DNA of 59,462 nucleotides from positions 1 through 59,462 of the forward strand of contig JAFZDQ010000131.1 of assembly GCA_017561085.1 (NCBI GenBank), read 5' to 3'. Source of the stretch: Lachnospiraceae bacterium (GTDB lineage Bacteria; Bacillota; Clostridia; Lachnospirales; Lachnospiraceae). The translations under genes and the position numbers were made by a program. A model generated the notes under the pieces. It worked only from the letters and a program-made list of their open reading frames with translations, was not told the DNA's origin and did not search any database. This document shows, piece by piece, positions 9,501 to 16,559 of the stretch (the first letter of the stretch is position 1; each line of letters opens with the position of its first letter).

Positions 9501-10862
9501 CAGGGCCTGATTCTGGGTTACCGTAGCACTTAATTCCTGCTTCTGGGCTTCCAGACCGGCTTTCTTCGTATTCAGCTCTTCTATCTGGGCTTCTAAAGCC
9601 GCCTTATCCGTTTCGGGAAGCATGGAAGTAATTCCTGCCACAATCACGTTTACCGGCACGTCGTCCATAAAGTCCGGATTCATCGCTTTTAAGGTGCTTT
9701 GTAAGTCCGCAGGTAAGTCAGCCAGCACTGCGTCCGGATTTGCCTCTAAAACGCTGTTTAAACTGTTTATAAGGGCATTTAAGGACTCAATCTGTGCAAT
9801 CCCTGCCTGAATCTCGGCAATACCGTCATCAACGGCTTTAATTCCGTCGTCAATCTGCTTAATTGCTTTGTTCAGTTCTTTGTTGGTCGCTTCCAGGATA
9901 CTCATTTCCGTGGACATGTGTACCTTGGCCGCTTCTGCATCTGCCTTTGCTGTAAGGAGCTGGGTTTCACCCTCAGCCAGTTTCTTTGCCGTTTCCTCTT
10001 TCTTGTCGGCAAGTTCCTTTTTGCCTTCCTCTAACTTGGTCTTACCGTCGGCAAGCTCTGCTTTACCGTCCGCAATTTCCTTCTTACCGTCCTCCAGTTC
10101 CTGTCTGCTGTCGTCTAACTGCTTCTGACTGTCAAGAAGGTCCTGTTTGGAGGAATTCATCTCTTTACGGGCATCTGCCAGTTCAGACTGTCCGTCCAGG
10201 ATTTCCTGTTTGCTTTCCTGCAGGTCTGCAATGGCTTCTTCCATTTCCTCATCAATAGAACCAAAAACCTGCTTGTTGATTTCATCTATCTTTTCCTGTC
10301 TGATAATGACATGGACACTTTCCTTCAAAAGACCCGTAGCACTGGCTGACGCAACACCTTCTATACTTTCCAGTTCGGGAATAATGGTATTCTGGGTATA
10401 TTCACTGACCTCTGCGGTATCCATTCCTTCATAACCTACGGCAGCAATCATAACCGGCAACATATCCGGATTTAATTTCATAATAATGGGACTGCCGATA
10501 GAATCGTCCCAGTAGCTCTTAATCTGGTCCAGGTTTTCCCTGATTTCCAGGGATACGCCGTTCATATCCGCAGACTGGGCAAACTCCAGGATAACCATGG
10601 AATAATTTTCACTGGAAACAGAGCTGATTCCTTCGATATTGCTGACTGTCGCCATAGATGCTTCAACAGGCTTGGTTACCACCATTTCTACCGTTTCCGG
10701 GCTGGCTCCCGGATAAGTGGTCATAACAATCACATAAGGAAGACTGATATTGGGTAAAAGGTCCGTGGACATCTTCATAAAAGATACCACACCAAGGACA
10801 ATGACCAGTATCACTGCTACCAATACCGTATACGCTTTCTTTACACTTAACTTTGCTAACAT
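6561..10862 (-). CDS. RND-family (HAE1-type) efflux permease with a long coiled-coil insertion
   Basis: A 1433-residue permease. The ATG at 10862 is chosen because AGAGGTG precedes it and the following MLAKLSVKKAYTVLVAVIL fits a normal RND N-terminus. A longer reading from 10997 would start inside a terminator hairpin. The first membrane helix is at 12-29 and the family motif GVGMLVDNSIVVIENI at 782-797. C-terminal helices and a second porter region follow. AcrB-like proteins have about 1030 residues; the excess is a segment at about 205-575 that is almost pure heptad repeat (ADGKAEL, ADGKTKL, EEGKKEL and similar) placed in the first outer loop. No adaptor or outer-membrane channel gene lies nearby, as expected for a Gram-positive cell. 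Substrate unknown; drug, lipid or fatty-acid export are options. Confidence 0.9.
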   Translation of the reverse strand: MLAKLSVKKAYTVLVAVILVIVLGVVSFMKMSTDLLPNISLPYVIVMTTYPGASPETVEMVVTKPVEASMATVSNIEGISSVSSENYSMVILEFAQSADMNGVSLEIRENLDQIKSYWDDSIGSPIIMKLNPDMLPVMIAAVGYEGMDTAEVSEYTQNTIIPELESIEGVASASATGLLKESVHVIIRQEKIDEINKQVFGSIDEEMEEAIADLQESKQEILDGQSELADARKEMNSSKQDLLDSQKQLDDSRQELEDGKKEIADGKAELADGKTKLEEGKKELADKKEETAKKLAEGETQLLTAKADAEAAKVHMSTEMSILEATNKELNKAIKQIDDGIKAVDDGIAEIQAGIAQIESLNALINSLNSVLEANPDAVLADLPADLQSTLKAMNPDFMDDVPVNVIVAGITSMLPETDKAALEAQIEELNTKKAGLEAQKQELSATVTQNQALIKTYKSQLSELESQIEKLDKALKELYAGNLTAAIEFSNAQTTITLTETQLTAAETQLEASEEQIKAGQEQLDSGQEQIDAGWEQIADGEKQLEDSAKQLEDAMQQILDGEEQIEEAREDAYAQADMHGILTVETVSSLLMAQNFSMPGGYVTEEGIDYLIRVGDKPKDIETLKQMPLLNTEMEGVDIVTLGDVADVFMTDNSDEIYANVNGEPGIMVSMQKQTGYSTGDVSDRILERFEELTEADENLMLITLMDQGIFIDLVMDSIIGNVLFGGILAVLILLIFLKDLRPTAVVACSIPISLIAAVVCMYFSGVTLNVISLSGLALGVGMLVDNSIVVIENIYRLKSLGYSAKEAAIEGANEVAGAILASTLTTVCVFLPIVFTEGITRQLFVDMGLTFAYSLMASLFVALTVVPAMASKTMVTAKEQKESKIFSKVMDGYEKFLGGCLKLKPVVLIVVLVLTVVSALLAISRGTAFMPEMDSPQMTITLTLPKDTPLTETGEVSDEMVARLMEMPEVSDVGAMASDSSMGMLTGGGNSATNSTTFYLTLDENKTKDNVELASEIEKNFAAFLEENQAELSIQTSTMDMSALGGSGISVQIEGRDMDTLQEIAKEVAAIVEGVEGTKAVSDGLEESTGEMRIIVDRQKAIEHGLTVAQIFQQIQVKIAEATSATTLETELKEYDVYVKHAKDMALTRELIKKLDIERTKQDGIKETVPLTELATFEETIAPKSVNRSSQTRYVAVSAAIADGYNIGLVSADVEKALEDYQAPSGYRIRMTGENEMIMEAIEQLMLMLVLALIFMYLIMVAQFQSLLSPFIIMFTIPLAFTGGFMGLYLSGSEVSVIAIIGFVMLSGVIVNNGIVLVDYINQLRAEGMSKKEAIITAGRTRMRPVLMTALTTILALSTMAFSDDMGADLSKPMSVVTIGGLIYGTLLTLIVIPCVYDIFTKGENKEKKERKRFGKKKAAESVVVEGCDE

Positions 10863-10905
10863 GCACACACCTCTTATGATAAATTTTCCTCTCTGAGGAA
10901 TACTA

Positions 10906-10934
10906 AAATTACTGTTTTTTCTTTTGGTTTTCAA
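10906..10934 (-). promoter_or_regulatory. Possible promoter of the RND-TetR operon
   Basis: TTGAAA (10934-10929) and TAATTT (10911-10906) with 17-base spacing. The -10 is poor, so this is a tentative placement, supported by the dyad directly upstream. Confidence 0.35.
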
Positions 10935-10938
10935 AACC

Positions 10939-10952
10939 GACCGACTGGTCGG
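10939..10952. promoter_or_regulatory. Candidate TetR operator dyad
   Basis: GACCGACTGGTCGG contains CCGAC-TG-GTCGG, an inverted repeat of the kind bound by TetR/AcrR proteins such as FadR- and QacR-like regulators. It abuts the -35 of the proposed RND promoter and is 77 bases upstream of the RND start codon. The co-operonic TetR protein is the obvious candidate ligand. Confidence 0.6.
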
Positions 10953-10963
10953 ACACTCACCAA

Positions 10964-11008
10964 AAAAGAGTATATTGACTGTTTTAAGAATTGTCAATAT
11001 ACTCTTTT
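10964..11008 (-). terminator. Terminator of the cysE-sigH operon
   Basis: A perfect 16-bp stem (10964-10979 with 10993-11008) has a 13-base loop. On the minus strand it is followed by a run of T. It lies 34 bases after the sigH stop codon and isolates this operon from the RND gene. Confidence 0.9.
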
Positions 11009-11041
11009 GTTTCTTTATATTATTTTTAGATTTGCGCCTTT

Positions 11042-11665
11042 TTATTGCACCTTACTCATTTGTTTTCTTATTTTTGCTTTGATTCTCTGCAAGGCATTAT
11101 CCGTAGATTTTTCGTCCCTGCCCAGGACCTTGGCAATCTGTGTATAGTTCATACCGGTAAGGAGCAAATCAAGAACCTGTTTTTCAAATTCACTTAATTC
11201 CTTGTCAATCAATTTTTCCAGCTGCTCTAAGTTTTCATCCTCAATCAGCATCTCTTCCGGGTTCTTGTCAGAAGGGGACACCAGGGAATGAATCAGCTCC
11301 CACTCTTCTCCTTCTCCCTTGTCCGCAGAACCGATATACAAAGAAATATACGTGTTTAAAGGGGCATGCTTCTGTCTGCCTGCCGCCTGGATTGCGGTAA
11401 AAATCTGTCTGGAAATACACAAATCCGCAAAGGTTAAGAAACTGGCATCCCGCCCGCTGTCATAACCGCGGATGGCTTTCATAAGCCCTATCATACCTTC
11501 CTGGATCAGGTCATCATTGTCTGCGCCCAAAATAAACATGGACTTTGCCTTACTTCTCACCAGATTTTTATATTTATTCAAAATATAGTCGGTAATCTCT
11601 TCTTCACCGTCACGAAGCCTTACAATTAACTCTTCGTCCGTAAATTGCTCATAGTGATTTTGCAT
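11042..11665 (-). CDS. sigH: RNA polymerase sporulation sigma factor SigH
   Basis: A 207-residue sigma-70 family factor. Region 2 contains NKYKNLVRSKAKSMFI and DDLIQEGMIGLMKAIRGYD, and DASFLTFADLCISRQI covers the DNA-melting part. Region 4 at the C-terminus ends in the helix-turn-helix MNYTQIAKVLGRDEKSTDNALQRIKAK. Length and sequence fit SigH (Spo0H), which in Bacillus and Clostridia directs early-stationary and sporulation-entry genes. The gene order mrnC-rlmB-sigH matches B. subtilis, which supports the name. It is the last gene before a strong terminator, 21 bases after rlmB. It therefore probably shares the T-box-controlled transcript, although an internal promoter cannot be excluded. Confidence 0.93.
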   Translation of the reverse strand: MQNHYEQFTDEELIVRLRDGEEEITDYILNKYKNLVRSKAKSMFILGADNDDLIQEGMIGLMKAIRGYDSGRDASFLTFADLCISRQIFTAIQAAGRQKHAPLNTYISLYIGSADKGEGEEWELIHSLVSPSDKNPEEMLIEDENLEQLEKLIDKELSEFEKQVLDLLLTGMNYTQIAKVLGRDEKSTDNALQRIKAKIRKQMSKVQ

Positions 11666-11686
11666 GGAGTTTTCCTTTCGGGATGA

Positions 11687-12439
11687 TTAACCCAGTCTCT
11701 GACGGACAATTTCATAAGCAAGCACACCTGCTGCTACGGAAGCATTTAAGGAATCAATATCCCCTTTCATGGGAATGGATGCAACCATGTCACATTTTTC
11801 CTTCACAAGTCTGCCTACCCCTTCGCCCTCGTTTCCGATTACCAGACCGATGGGCCCTTTCAGATTCAAATCATACATGGTGGTTCCGCCCATATCCGCA
11901 CAAACAAACCAAAGACCTTTATCCTTTAAATCCTCAATGGTTTTGGCAAGGTTGGTCACCTTGGCAACAGGGGTATAATTTAAGGCTCCTGCGGAGGTTC
12001 TTGCTACTGTGGCAGTCAGTCCTACCGCACGGTTCTTGGGGATAATCACACCATGGGCACCGGCCAGGTTGGCGGTTCTGATAATGGCACCTAAGTTATG
12101 GGGATCCTCGATATTATCCAATAAGAATAAAAAGGGAGCTTCGCCTTTCTTTTCGGCCAGGGCAAACATATCTTCCACTTCCGCATACTTATATGCTGCC
12201 GCCACCGCAATTACGCCCTGGTGCTTTCCGGTTTCGGAAAGCTGGTCCAAACGTTCCTTGGCCACATACTTAATCAGGGTATCATGCTTTCTGGCTTCTC
12301 TTTTGATGGTCATAACGGGACCATCCTGGCAGCCGTCCAATATGTATACCTTATCAATTTCTTTTCCGGAGCGGAATGCTTCAATTACGGCATTTCTGCC
12401 CTCTATGGTAAATTCATTGTATCCTGTCTGCTGTGTCAT
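11687..12439 (-). CDS. rlmB: 23S rRNA (guanosine-2251-2'-O)-methyltransferase RlmB
   Basis: A 250-residue SpoU-family (SPOUT) methyltransferase. A short N-terminal substrate-binding domain (about 1-85) starts with EGRNAVIEAFRSG. The knotted catalytic domain has motif 1 at NLGAIIRTANLAGAHGVIIP, motif 2 at GLVIGNEGEGVGRLV, and motif 3 at IPMKGDIDSLNASVAAGVLAYE. It methylates the ribose of G2251 in the peptidyl-transferase loop of 23S rRNA using S-adenosylmethionine. It lies 14 bases after mrnC with a clear ribosome site. The position between mrnC and sigH agrees with B. subtilis yacO. The assignment to RlmB rather than another SpoU protein rests on the N-terminal domain and this synteny. Confidence 0.93.
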   Translation of the reverse strand: MTQQTGYNEFTIEGRNAVIEAFRSGKEIDKVYILDGCQDGPVMTIKREARKHDTLIKYVAKERLDQLSETGKHQGVIAVAAAYKYAEVEDMFALAEKKGEAPFLFLLDNIEDPHNLGAIIRTANLAGAHGVIIPKNRAVGLTATVARTSAGALNYTPVAKVTNLAKTIEDLKDKGLWFVCADMGGTTMYDLNLKGPIGLVIGNEGEGVGRLVKEKCDMVASIPMKGDIDSLNASVAAGVLAYEIVRQRLG

Positions 12440-12453
12440 CCTGATTCCTTTCC

Positions 12454-12894
12454 CTACAACTGCAAATTCATCTTCTCAAGCCCTATTTTTACAAGTTCCA
12501 AAATGCGCTCTTCCTTGTCCTGCAAATACAAATAGCCCAGCAGTGCTTCAAAGCCGGTGGCTTTCCGGTAATCCGCAATGGACGCATTCTTGGCACTGGT
12601 ATAGGATTTTGCATTACGCCCTCTCTTAAATACCGTCACTTCTTCCTCTGTCAAATCCGGCAAAAGTGCTTCCATCATCTGTGCCTGGGTTTTGGCATTT
12701 ACATAGCCGATGGTCTTCCGGTGCAAACGGTTGGCGGATTCATTCCCCCGCTCTACCACTACCGTGCGGACAATCAAATCATAAATTCCGTCCCCAATAT
12801 AAGCAAGGGTAAGAGGCGAATATGTCCTGATATCCACCTCTTTTAATGCAAATTCCTGTTTGATTCTCTCAAGTAAGCTTAAACTCTTTTCCAT
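12454..12894 (-). CDS. mrnC: Mini-ribonuclease 3
   Basis: A 146-residue protein made of an RNase III catalytic domain without the double-stranded RNA-binding domain. The signature TLAYIGDGIYDLIVRTVVV (Asp35) corresponds to the RNase III active-site helix. RNAKSYTSAKNASIADYRKATGFEALLGYLYL contains the second set of acidic and glycine residues. The enzyme matures 23S rRNA ends by cleaving a double-stranded precursor stem. Its start overlaps the cysS stop by 16 bases, with GGAG before the ATG, showing translational coupling. The neighbour rlmB acts on the same rRNA. Confidence 0.94.
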   Translation of the reverse strand: MEKSLSLLERIKQEFALKEVDIRTYSPLTLAYIGDGIYDLIVRTVVVERGNESANRLHRKTIGYVNAKTQAQMMEALLPDLTEEEVTVFKRGRNAKSYTSAKNASIADYRKATGFEALLGYLYLQDKEERILELVKIGLEKMNLQL

Positions 12895-14288
12895 TTAACT
12901 CCTTCACGGGTATCTTCCAGTACAATGCCCTTTTCAAGTAACTCTGCCCTGATTTCGTCTGCACGTGCAAAATTCTTTTCTTTTCTGGCTGCCTGACGCT
13001 CTGCAATCAGGTTTTCAATTTCTTCATCTAAAATCTCTGCCTTCTTTTCTACAATCAGACCGCAAATATCGGACAAAGCAACAATTTCATCCTTCAGCGC
13101 CTGTAAAAAGGCTTTGCTGCTTTCAGCCTTTGCATTGGTGTTGACAAACTTCACCAGTTCGAAAATTGCGGAAATCGCATCCGCTGTATTAAAGTCATCA
13201 TCCATTGCTTCATCGAATTTTGCGATAAAGCCTTCTGCTTCCTTAAGCAATGCTTTTTCTTCATCTGTCAGGACTTCAGCAGAAGCATTTTCCATCAGAT
13301 AATTTAAGTTGCTGACACTGGTTACGATTCTTTCATAACCGTTTGCTGCTGCTTCCATCAGTTCCGCACTGAAGTTTAACTGGCTTCTGTAGTGTGCAGA
13401 AAGCATGAAGAAACGCAGTACCTGAAGGTCATATTTTTCGCTGATATCTCTTACGGTAAAGAAGTTGCCTGCTGATTTGGACATCTTCTTATTGTCAATA
13501 TTTAAGAATGCATTGTGCATCCAGTATTTTGCAAAAAGCTTGCCGTTGGCTGCTTCGGACTGGGCAATTTCATTTTCATGGTGAGGGAATACCAAATCCT
13601 CGCCGCCTGCGTGGATGTCGATTTCTTCACCCAGATATTTTTTGCTCATAACGGAGCATTCAATATGCCAGCCGGGACGGCCGTTGCACCAGGGTGATTC
13701 CCAGTAAGGTTCGCCGTCTTTTTTAGGTTTCCAGAGCACGAAATCAAGGGAGTCTTCCTTTTGGTCTTCACCGGTTACCAAAAGGGAACGGTTTCCGCCC
13801 TGTAAGTCATCTAAGTTCTTGTGGGAAAGCTTGCCGTATTCCGCAAAGCTTCTGGTACGGAAATATACGGTACCGTCTGCTGCCACATAAGCGTGACCTT
13901 TTTCAATCAGGGTGCCGATCATATCCAGCATACCGCAGATTTCTTCGGTTGCCTTGGGATGTGTGGTGGCAGGTTTTACATTCATGGCTGCCATGTCCTT
14001 TTTGCACTCTGCGATGTAACGCTCACTGATTACGGAAGCGTCTACACCTTCTTCGATGGCTTTCTTGATAATTTTATCATCTACGTCCGTAAAGTTTGAC
14101 ACAAAGTTTACTTCATAGCCTTTGTGCTCCATATAACGTCTTACGGTATCAAATACAATCATTGGACGGGCATTACCGATGTGAATTAAGTTGTACACGG
14201 TAGGTCCACAGACATACATTTTTACTTTGCCCTCTTCTAAGGGGATGAATTCTTCTTTTCTTTTGGATAATGTGTTATAAATCTTCAT
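12879..14288 (-). CDS. cysS: Cysteinyl-tRNA synthetase
   Basis: A 469-residue class I aminoacyl-tRNA synthetase of normal length. It has [10 protein letters not shown] (zinc ligand Cys27), the HIGH-type motif HIGNA (36-40), WHIECSVMS and [13 protein letters not shown] with the other zinc ligands, and the KMSKS loop near residue 269. The C-terminal helical domain ends at [12 protein letters not shown]. It charges tRNA-Cys. It follows cysE by 85 bases and overlaps mrnC. The T-box upstream of cysE senses uncharged tRNA-Cys if the specifier is read correctly, so its expression should rise under cysteine starvation. All motifs appear intact. Confidence 0.97.
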   Translation of the reverse strand: MKIYNTLSKRKEEFIPLEEGKVKMYVCGPTVYNLIHIGNARPMIVFDTVRRYMEHKGYEVNFVSNFTDVDDKIIKKAIEEGVDASVISERYIAECKKDMAAMNVKPATTHPKATEEICGMLDMIGTLIEKGHAYVAADGTVYFRTRSFAEYGKLSHKNLDDLQGGNRSLLVTGEDQKEDSLDFVLWKPKKDGEPYWESPWCNGRPGWHIECSVMSKKYLGEEIDIHAGGEDLVFPHHENEIAQSEAANGKLFAKYWMHNAFLNIDNKKMSKSAGNFFTVRDISEKYDLQVLRFFMLSAHYRSQLNFSAELMEAAANGYERIVTSVSNLNYLMENASAEVLTDEEKALLKEAEGFIAKFDEAMDDDFNTADAISAIFELVKFVNTNAKAESSKAFLQALKDEIVALSDICGLIVEKKAEILDEEIENLIAERQAARKEKNFARADEIRAELLEKGIVLEDTREGVKWKRV

Positions 14289-14373
14289 ACGCTCACTGCC
14301 TTTCTTCTTTATTTTGTATTTTGAAAGTGTCTTTGTTTCCTTATTTCCACCGGGCTTAAGATTGCTAAGCCGG

Positions 14374-15021
14374 CTACTTTTTCAGCTGCATTTCTTCAAG
14401 CTTCTTCTCAAGAGAAACCAGCCTGTTTTCTAACGCGGTCAGTTCTTCCTGTACCGGGTCGGGAAGGTGAATCTGATCCAGTTCTTCCTGGGGGAAGTTT
14501 TGCTTGATACGCTTCACCACATGCCCGGGAACACCTACTACCGTGGAACCGGGAGGTACATCGGAGAGCACCACGCTTCCGGCACCGATTTTGGAATTAT
14601 CTCCGATATAACAGGACCCCAAAACCTTCGCACCTGCCCCTACCATGATATTATTTCCCAAGGTAGGATGTCGCTTACCCTGCTCTTTACCGGTACCGCC
14701 TAAGGTCACTCCCTGATAAAGAGTTACGTTGTCACCAATGATGGTGGTTTCTCCTATGATAACGCCGTTGCCGTGGTCAATGAAAAATCCTTTTCCGATT
14801 TCGGCACCGGGATGAATTTCAATTCCTGTTTTCCTAACTGCACGCTGGGAAATATATCTTGCAAAGAAATATCTTCCCTTTTTGTACAGTTTGTGAGCCA
14901 GCCTGTAATGTACCATGGCCTTGAAGCTGGGATACAACAGCACTTCCATGGAAGAATGGATGGCCGGGTCCCTCTCACGGATGATGGCTACCTCTTCTTT
15001 AATATTTTTGAAAAATCCCAT
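14374..15021 (-). CDS. cysE: Serine O-acetyltransferase
   Basis: A 215-residue left-handed beta-helix acetyltransferase. A helical N-terminus (IRERDPAIHSSMEVLLYPSFKA) leads into hexapeptide repeats: EIHPGAEIGKGFFIDHG, VIIGETTIIGDNVTLYQG, then TLGGTG with KRHPTLGNNIMVGAGAKVLG. The catalytic Asp-His pair of the family (FIDHGNG) is present. It makes O-acetylserine from serine and acetyl-CoA, the carbon skeleton for cysteine. The ATG at 15021 has GAGG upstream. It is the first gene of the T-box operon, separated from the T-box terminator by a 514-base leader with six dyads. A short coiled tail ends the protein. Confidence 0.96.
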   Translation of the reverse strand: MGFFKNIKEEVAIIRERDPAIHSSMEVLLYPSFKAMVHYRLAHKLYKKGRYFFARYISQRAVRKTGIEIHPGAEIGKGFFIDHGNGVIIGETTIIGDNVTLYQGVTLGGTGKEQGKRHPTLGNNIMVGAGAKVLGSCYIGDNSKIGAGSVVLSDVPPGSTVVGVPGHVVKRIKQNFPQEELDQIHLPDPVQEELTALENRLVSLEKKLEEMQLKK

Positions 15022-15090
15022 TCTTTACCTCGATTTCTTTCAACCTTTTTTGTTGCTTACACACGCTTACCACATGTAAATTGTGGCTTT

Positions 15091-15433
15091 CCCAACAATT
15101 CTTGAATTTTCTCCATTTCGTTGGGACTGATTTTTTGCACCCATCCCAACAAATACTGCTTTCTCCTTATATAGTTGGGACTTTTTGATTGTTAAAAAAA
15201 CTTGTCACCCAACTTTTTCATAATTTCTTACATTTTGTTGGGACGCTAAATTACTTTTAAGCATTTATTTTATCGTTTTGACCCAACATTTCTTGAATTT
15301 CATTTGTTTCGTTGGTACGTCCATTTTTTTAGGATACCAACTTATATTGAATATATAGCAATATGTTGGGACATGACTATTTTTGAAGCCCAAATTCACC
15401 CAACTTATTTATTACTTATTTCATTTCGTTGGG
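15091..15433. repeat. Array of six 35-bp CCCAAC-N23-GTTGGG dyads in the cysE leader
   Basis: Six elements, each exactly 35 bp long, lie at 15091-15125, 15145-15179, 15208-15242, 15282-15316, 15336-15370 and 15399-15433. Each starts with CCCAAC (ACCAAC in the fifth) and ends with GTTGGG (GTTGGT in the fourth), followed by AC. The interiors are AT-rich and only loosely alike. Gaps are 19, 28, 39, 19 and 28 bases, so elements 1-3 and 4-6 are two triplets offset by exactly 191 bp, an old tandem duplication. The array lies inside the transcript between the T-box terminator and cysE. Neighbouring arms can also pair across the gaps. It is not a CRISPR. Function unknown. Confidence 0.9.
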
Positions 15434-15534
15434 ACTGACACTGATTTCTCTCCATTTTCGCCAAAAACAATTCACAAAATCCGTTCCAAGAAACAACTGA
15501 CCCGAAGCCGGATTTCACACTATCAGCTTCTTCA

Positions 15535-15863
15535 AATAAAAAAAGGATAACTCAGTCTTAGAGACGAAGTTATCCGCGGTTCCACTCTACTAGAGACATA
15601 TTACTGCCTCCACTCAATTGACGTAACGTGTCATAGACGTACCCTGCTACTTACCGATTATCTGACATTCTTCAGCCCAAGGCACTCTTGCTGCCATGCA
15701 CCGAAAAATCAAACTATGTTTCACAGAATCTGCTCCCGGACGCACTTCTATTATCCTCCTGCAGGAATGCTTTCAGCCGATGACACTCCCTCTCTGTGCC
15801 GGATGCCCCAAAACGGTGCGCAATAATATACTCTTTCCGTTCATTGCATTTATCAATGTTTAC
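15535..15863 (-). ncRNA. T-box riboswitch leader, probably cysteine-specific
   Basis: The minus strand carries the T-box core AGAGTGGAACCGCGG at 15588-15574, the sequence that binds the unpaired tRNA 3' end. An intrinsic terminator follows at once. A Stem I region with an AGAGAG element lies upstream. In its 3' half, GAAGTGCG places a possible specifier codon TGC (cysteine) at 15744-15742. The downstream genes cysE and cysS fit cysteine. Transcription likely starts near 15863 from the promoter at 15870-15898. Uncharged tRNA-Cys would stabilise the antiterminator and allow read-through. The T-box itself is certain; the specifier is read by eye and is less so. Confidence 0.93.
15538..15575 (-). 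terminator. T-box regulatory terminator
   Basis: The stem GGATAACT / AGTTATCC (15545-15552 with 15568-15575) has an inner GTCT / AGAC helix and is followed on the minus strand by TTTTTTT. Its 5' arm overlaps the T-box antiterminator sequence, so the two structures are mutually exclusive. Confidence 0.9.
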
Positions 15864-15869
15864 ACTATC

Positions 15870-15898
15870 AGAATATGCAAAACTGTGTGCTTTGTCAA
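15870..15898 (-). promoter_or_regulatory. Promoter of the T-box / cysE operon
   Basis: TTGACA (15898-15893), a 17-base spacer and TATTCT (15875-15870). It begins four bases after the ispF stop codon, separating ispF from the cysteine operon. Confidence 0.75.
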
Positions 15899-15901
15899 CT
15901 G

Positions 15902-16444
15902 TTATTTTGCCTTACAGCCGCTGCACCCCTGACATTTCGCCGTATCTGTCACATCCTCAAAGGAAACTCCCACAGGACTTGTTAAAAGACAGATTGCCTG
16001 GGCACTGATACCCTCACCGCTTCCGGTAAAACCAAGGCCCTCTTCGGTAGTCGCCTTTACATTCACCTGCTCAATCATAATACCAAGCTCCGCCGCAATA
16101 TTGGCACGCATGGTATCAATATGGGGTCGCATTTTGGGCGCCTGTGCAATGATGGTGGCATCAATGTTTTCAATATAAAAACAATTTTCCTCCAAAAGTC
16201 TGCCGACCTCTCCTAAAAGCTTCAGGGATGAGATTCCTTTGTACGCAGGGTCCGTATCCGGAAAATGCTTACCGATATCCCCAAGGGCTGCCGCGCCTAA
16301 CAGGGCATCCATAATGGCATGAAGCAGCACGTCCGCATCGGAATGACCAAGGAGCCCTTTTTCATAAGGGATTTCCACGCCGCCCATAATTAACTTCCGT
16401 CCTTCTGTTAAACGATGTACATCATAGCCCATTCCGATTCTCAT
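15902..16444 (-). CDS. ispF: 2-C-methyl-D-erythritol 2,4-cyclodiphosphate synthase with a cysteine tail
   Basis: A 180-residue enzyme of the MEP isoprenoid pathway. [12 protein letters not shown] gives metal ligands Asp8 and His10; the third ligand is His41 after [19 protein letters not shown] and the C-terminal [23 protein letters not shown] are the usual substrate-site blocks. It cyclises CDP-methylerythritol phosphate to the 2,4-cyclodiphosphate with release of CMP. Typical IspF proteins stop near residue 158. Here about 20 extra residues end in [11 protein letters not shown], with cysteines at 171, 174 and 177 spaced CxxCxxC. In B. subtilis ispF also lies near cysE-cysS, so the location is conserved. 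An extended -10 (TGATATAAT, core 16532-16527) may drive it. Confidence 0.96.
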   Translation of the reverse strand: MRIGMGYDVHRLTEGRKLIMGGVEIPYEKGLLGHSDADVLLHAIMDALLGAAALGDIGKHFPDTDPAYKGISSLKLLGEVGRLLEENCFYIENIDATIIAQAPKMRPHIDTMRANIAAELGIMIEQVNVKATTEEGLGFTGSGEGISAQAICLLTSPVGVSFEDVTDTAKCQGCSGCKAK

Positions 16445-16559
16445 AAAGTGTGCTTCCTTTCTGCTATATAGTTGCTGCGCCTATGCCAGTCATAATATGA
16501 ATAACCTACTTACTTATACTTAAAATATTATATCACAATACTACATTAAAATACCATCT

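Noticed and set aside
9868-10434. Overlapping plus-strand frames rich in Ser and Cys opposite the RND gene
   Set aside because: They are reverse readings of the repetitive coiled-coil coding sequence.
10863-10997. Longer N-terminus of the RND permease
   Set aside because: It would begin inside the terminator hairpin of the previous operon and cross the promoter and dyad; the ATG at 10862 has a ribosome site.
15091-15433. The dyad array as a CRISPR
   Set aside because: Repeats share only their arms, interiors differ, gaps vary from 19 to 39 bases, and no cas gene is present.
15696-16008. Short plus-strand open frames over the T-box and ispF end
   Set aside because: They lie antisense to a clear T-box leader and ispF, without ribosome sites.
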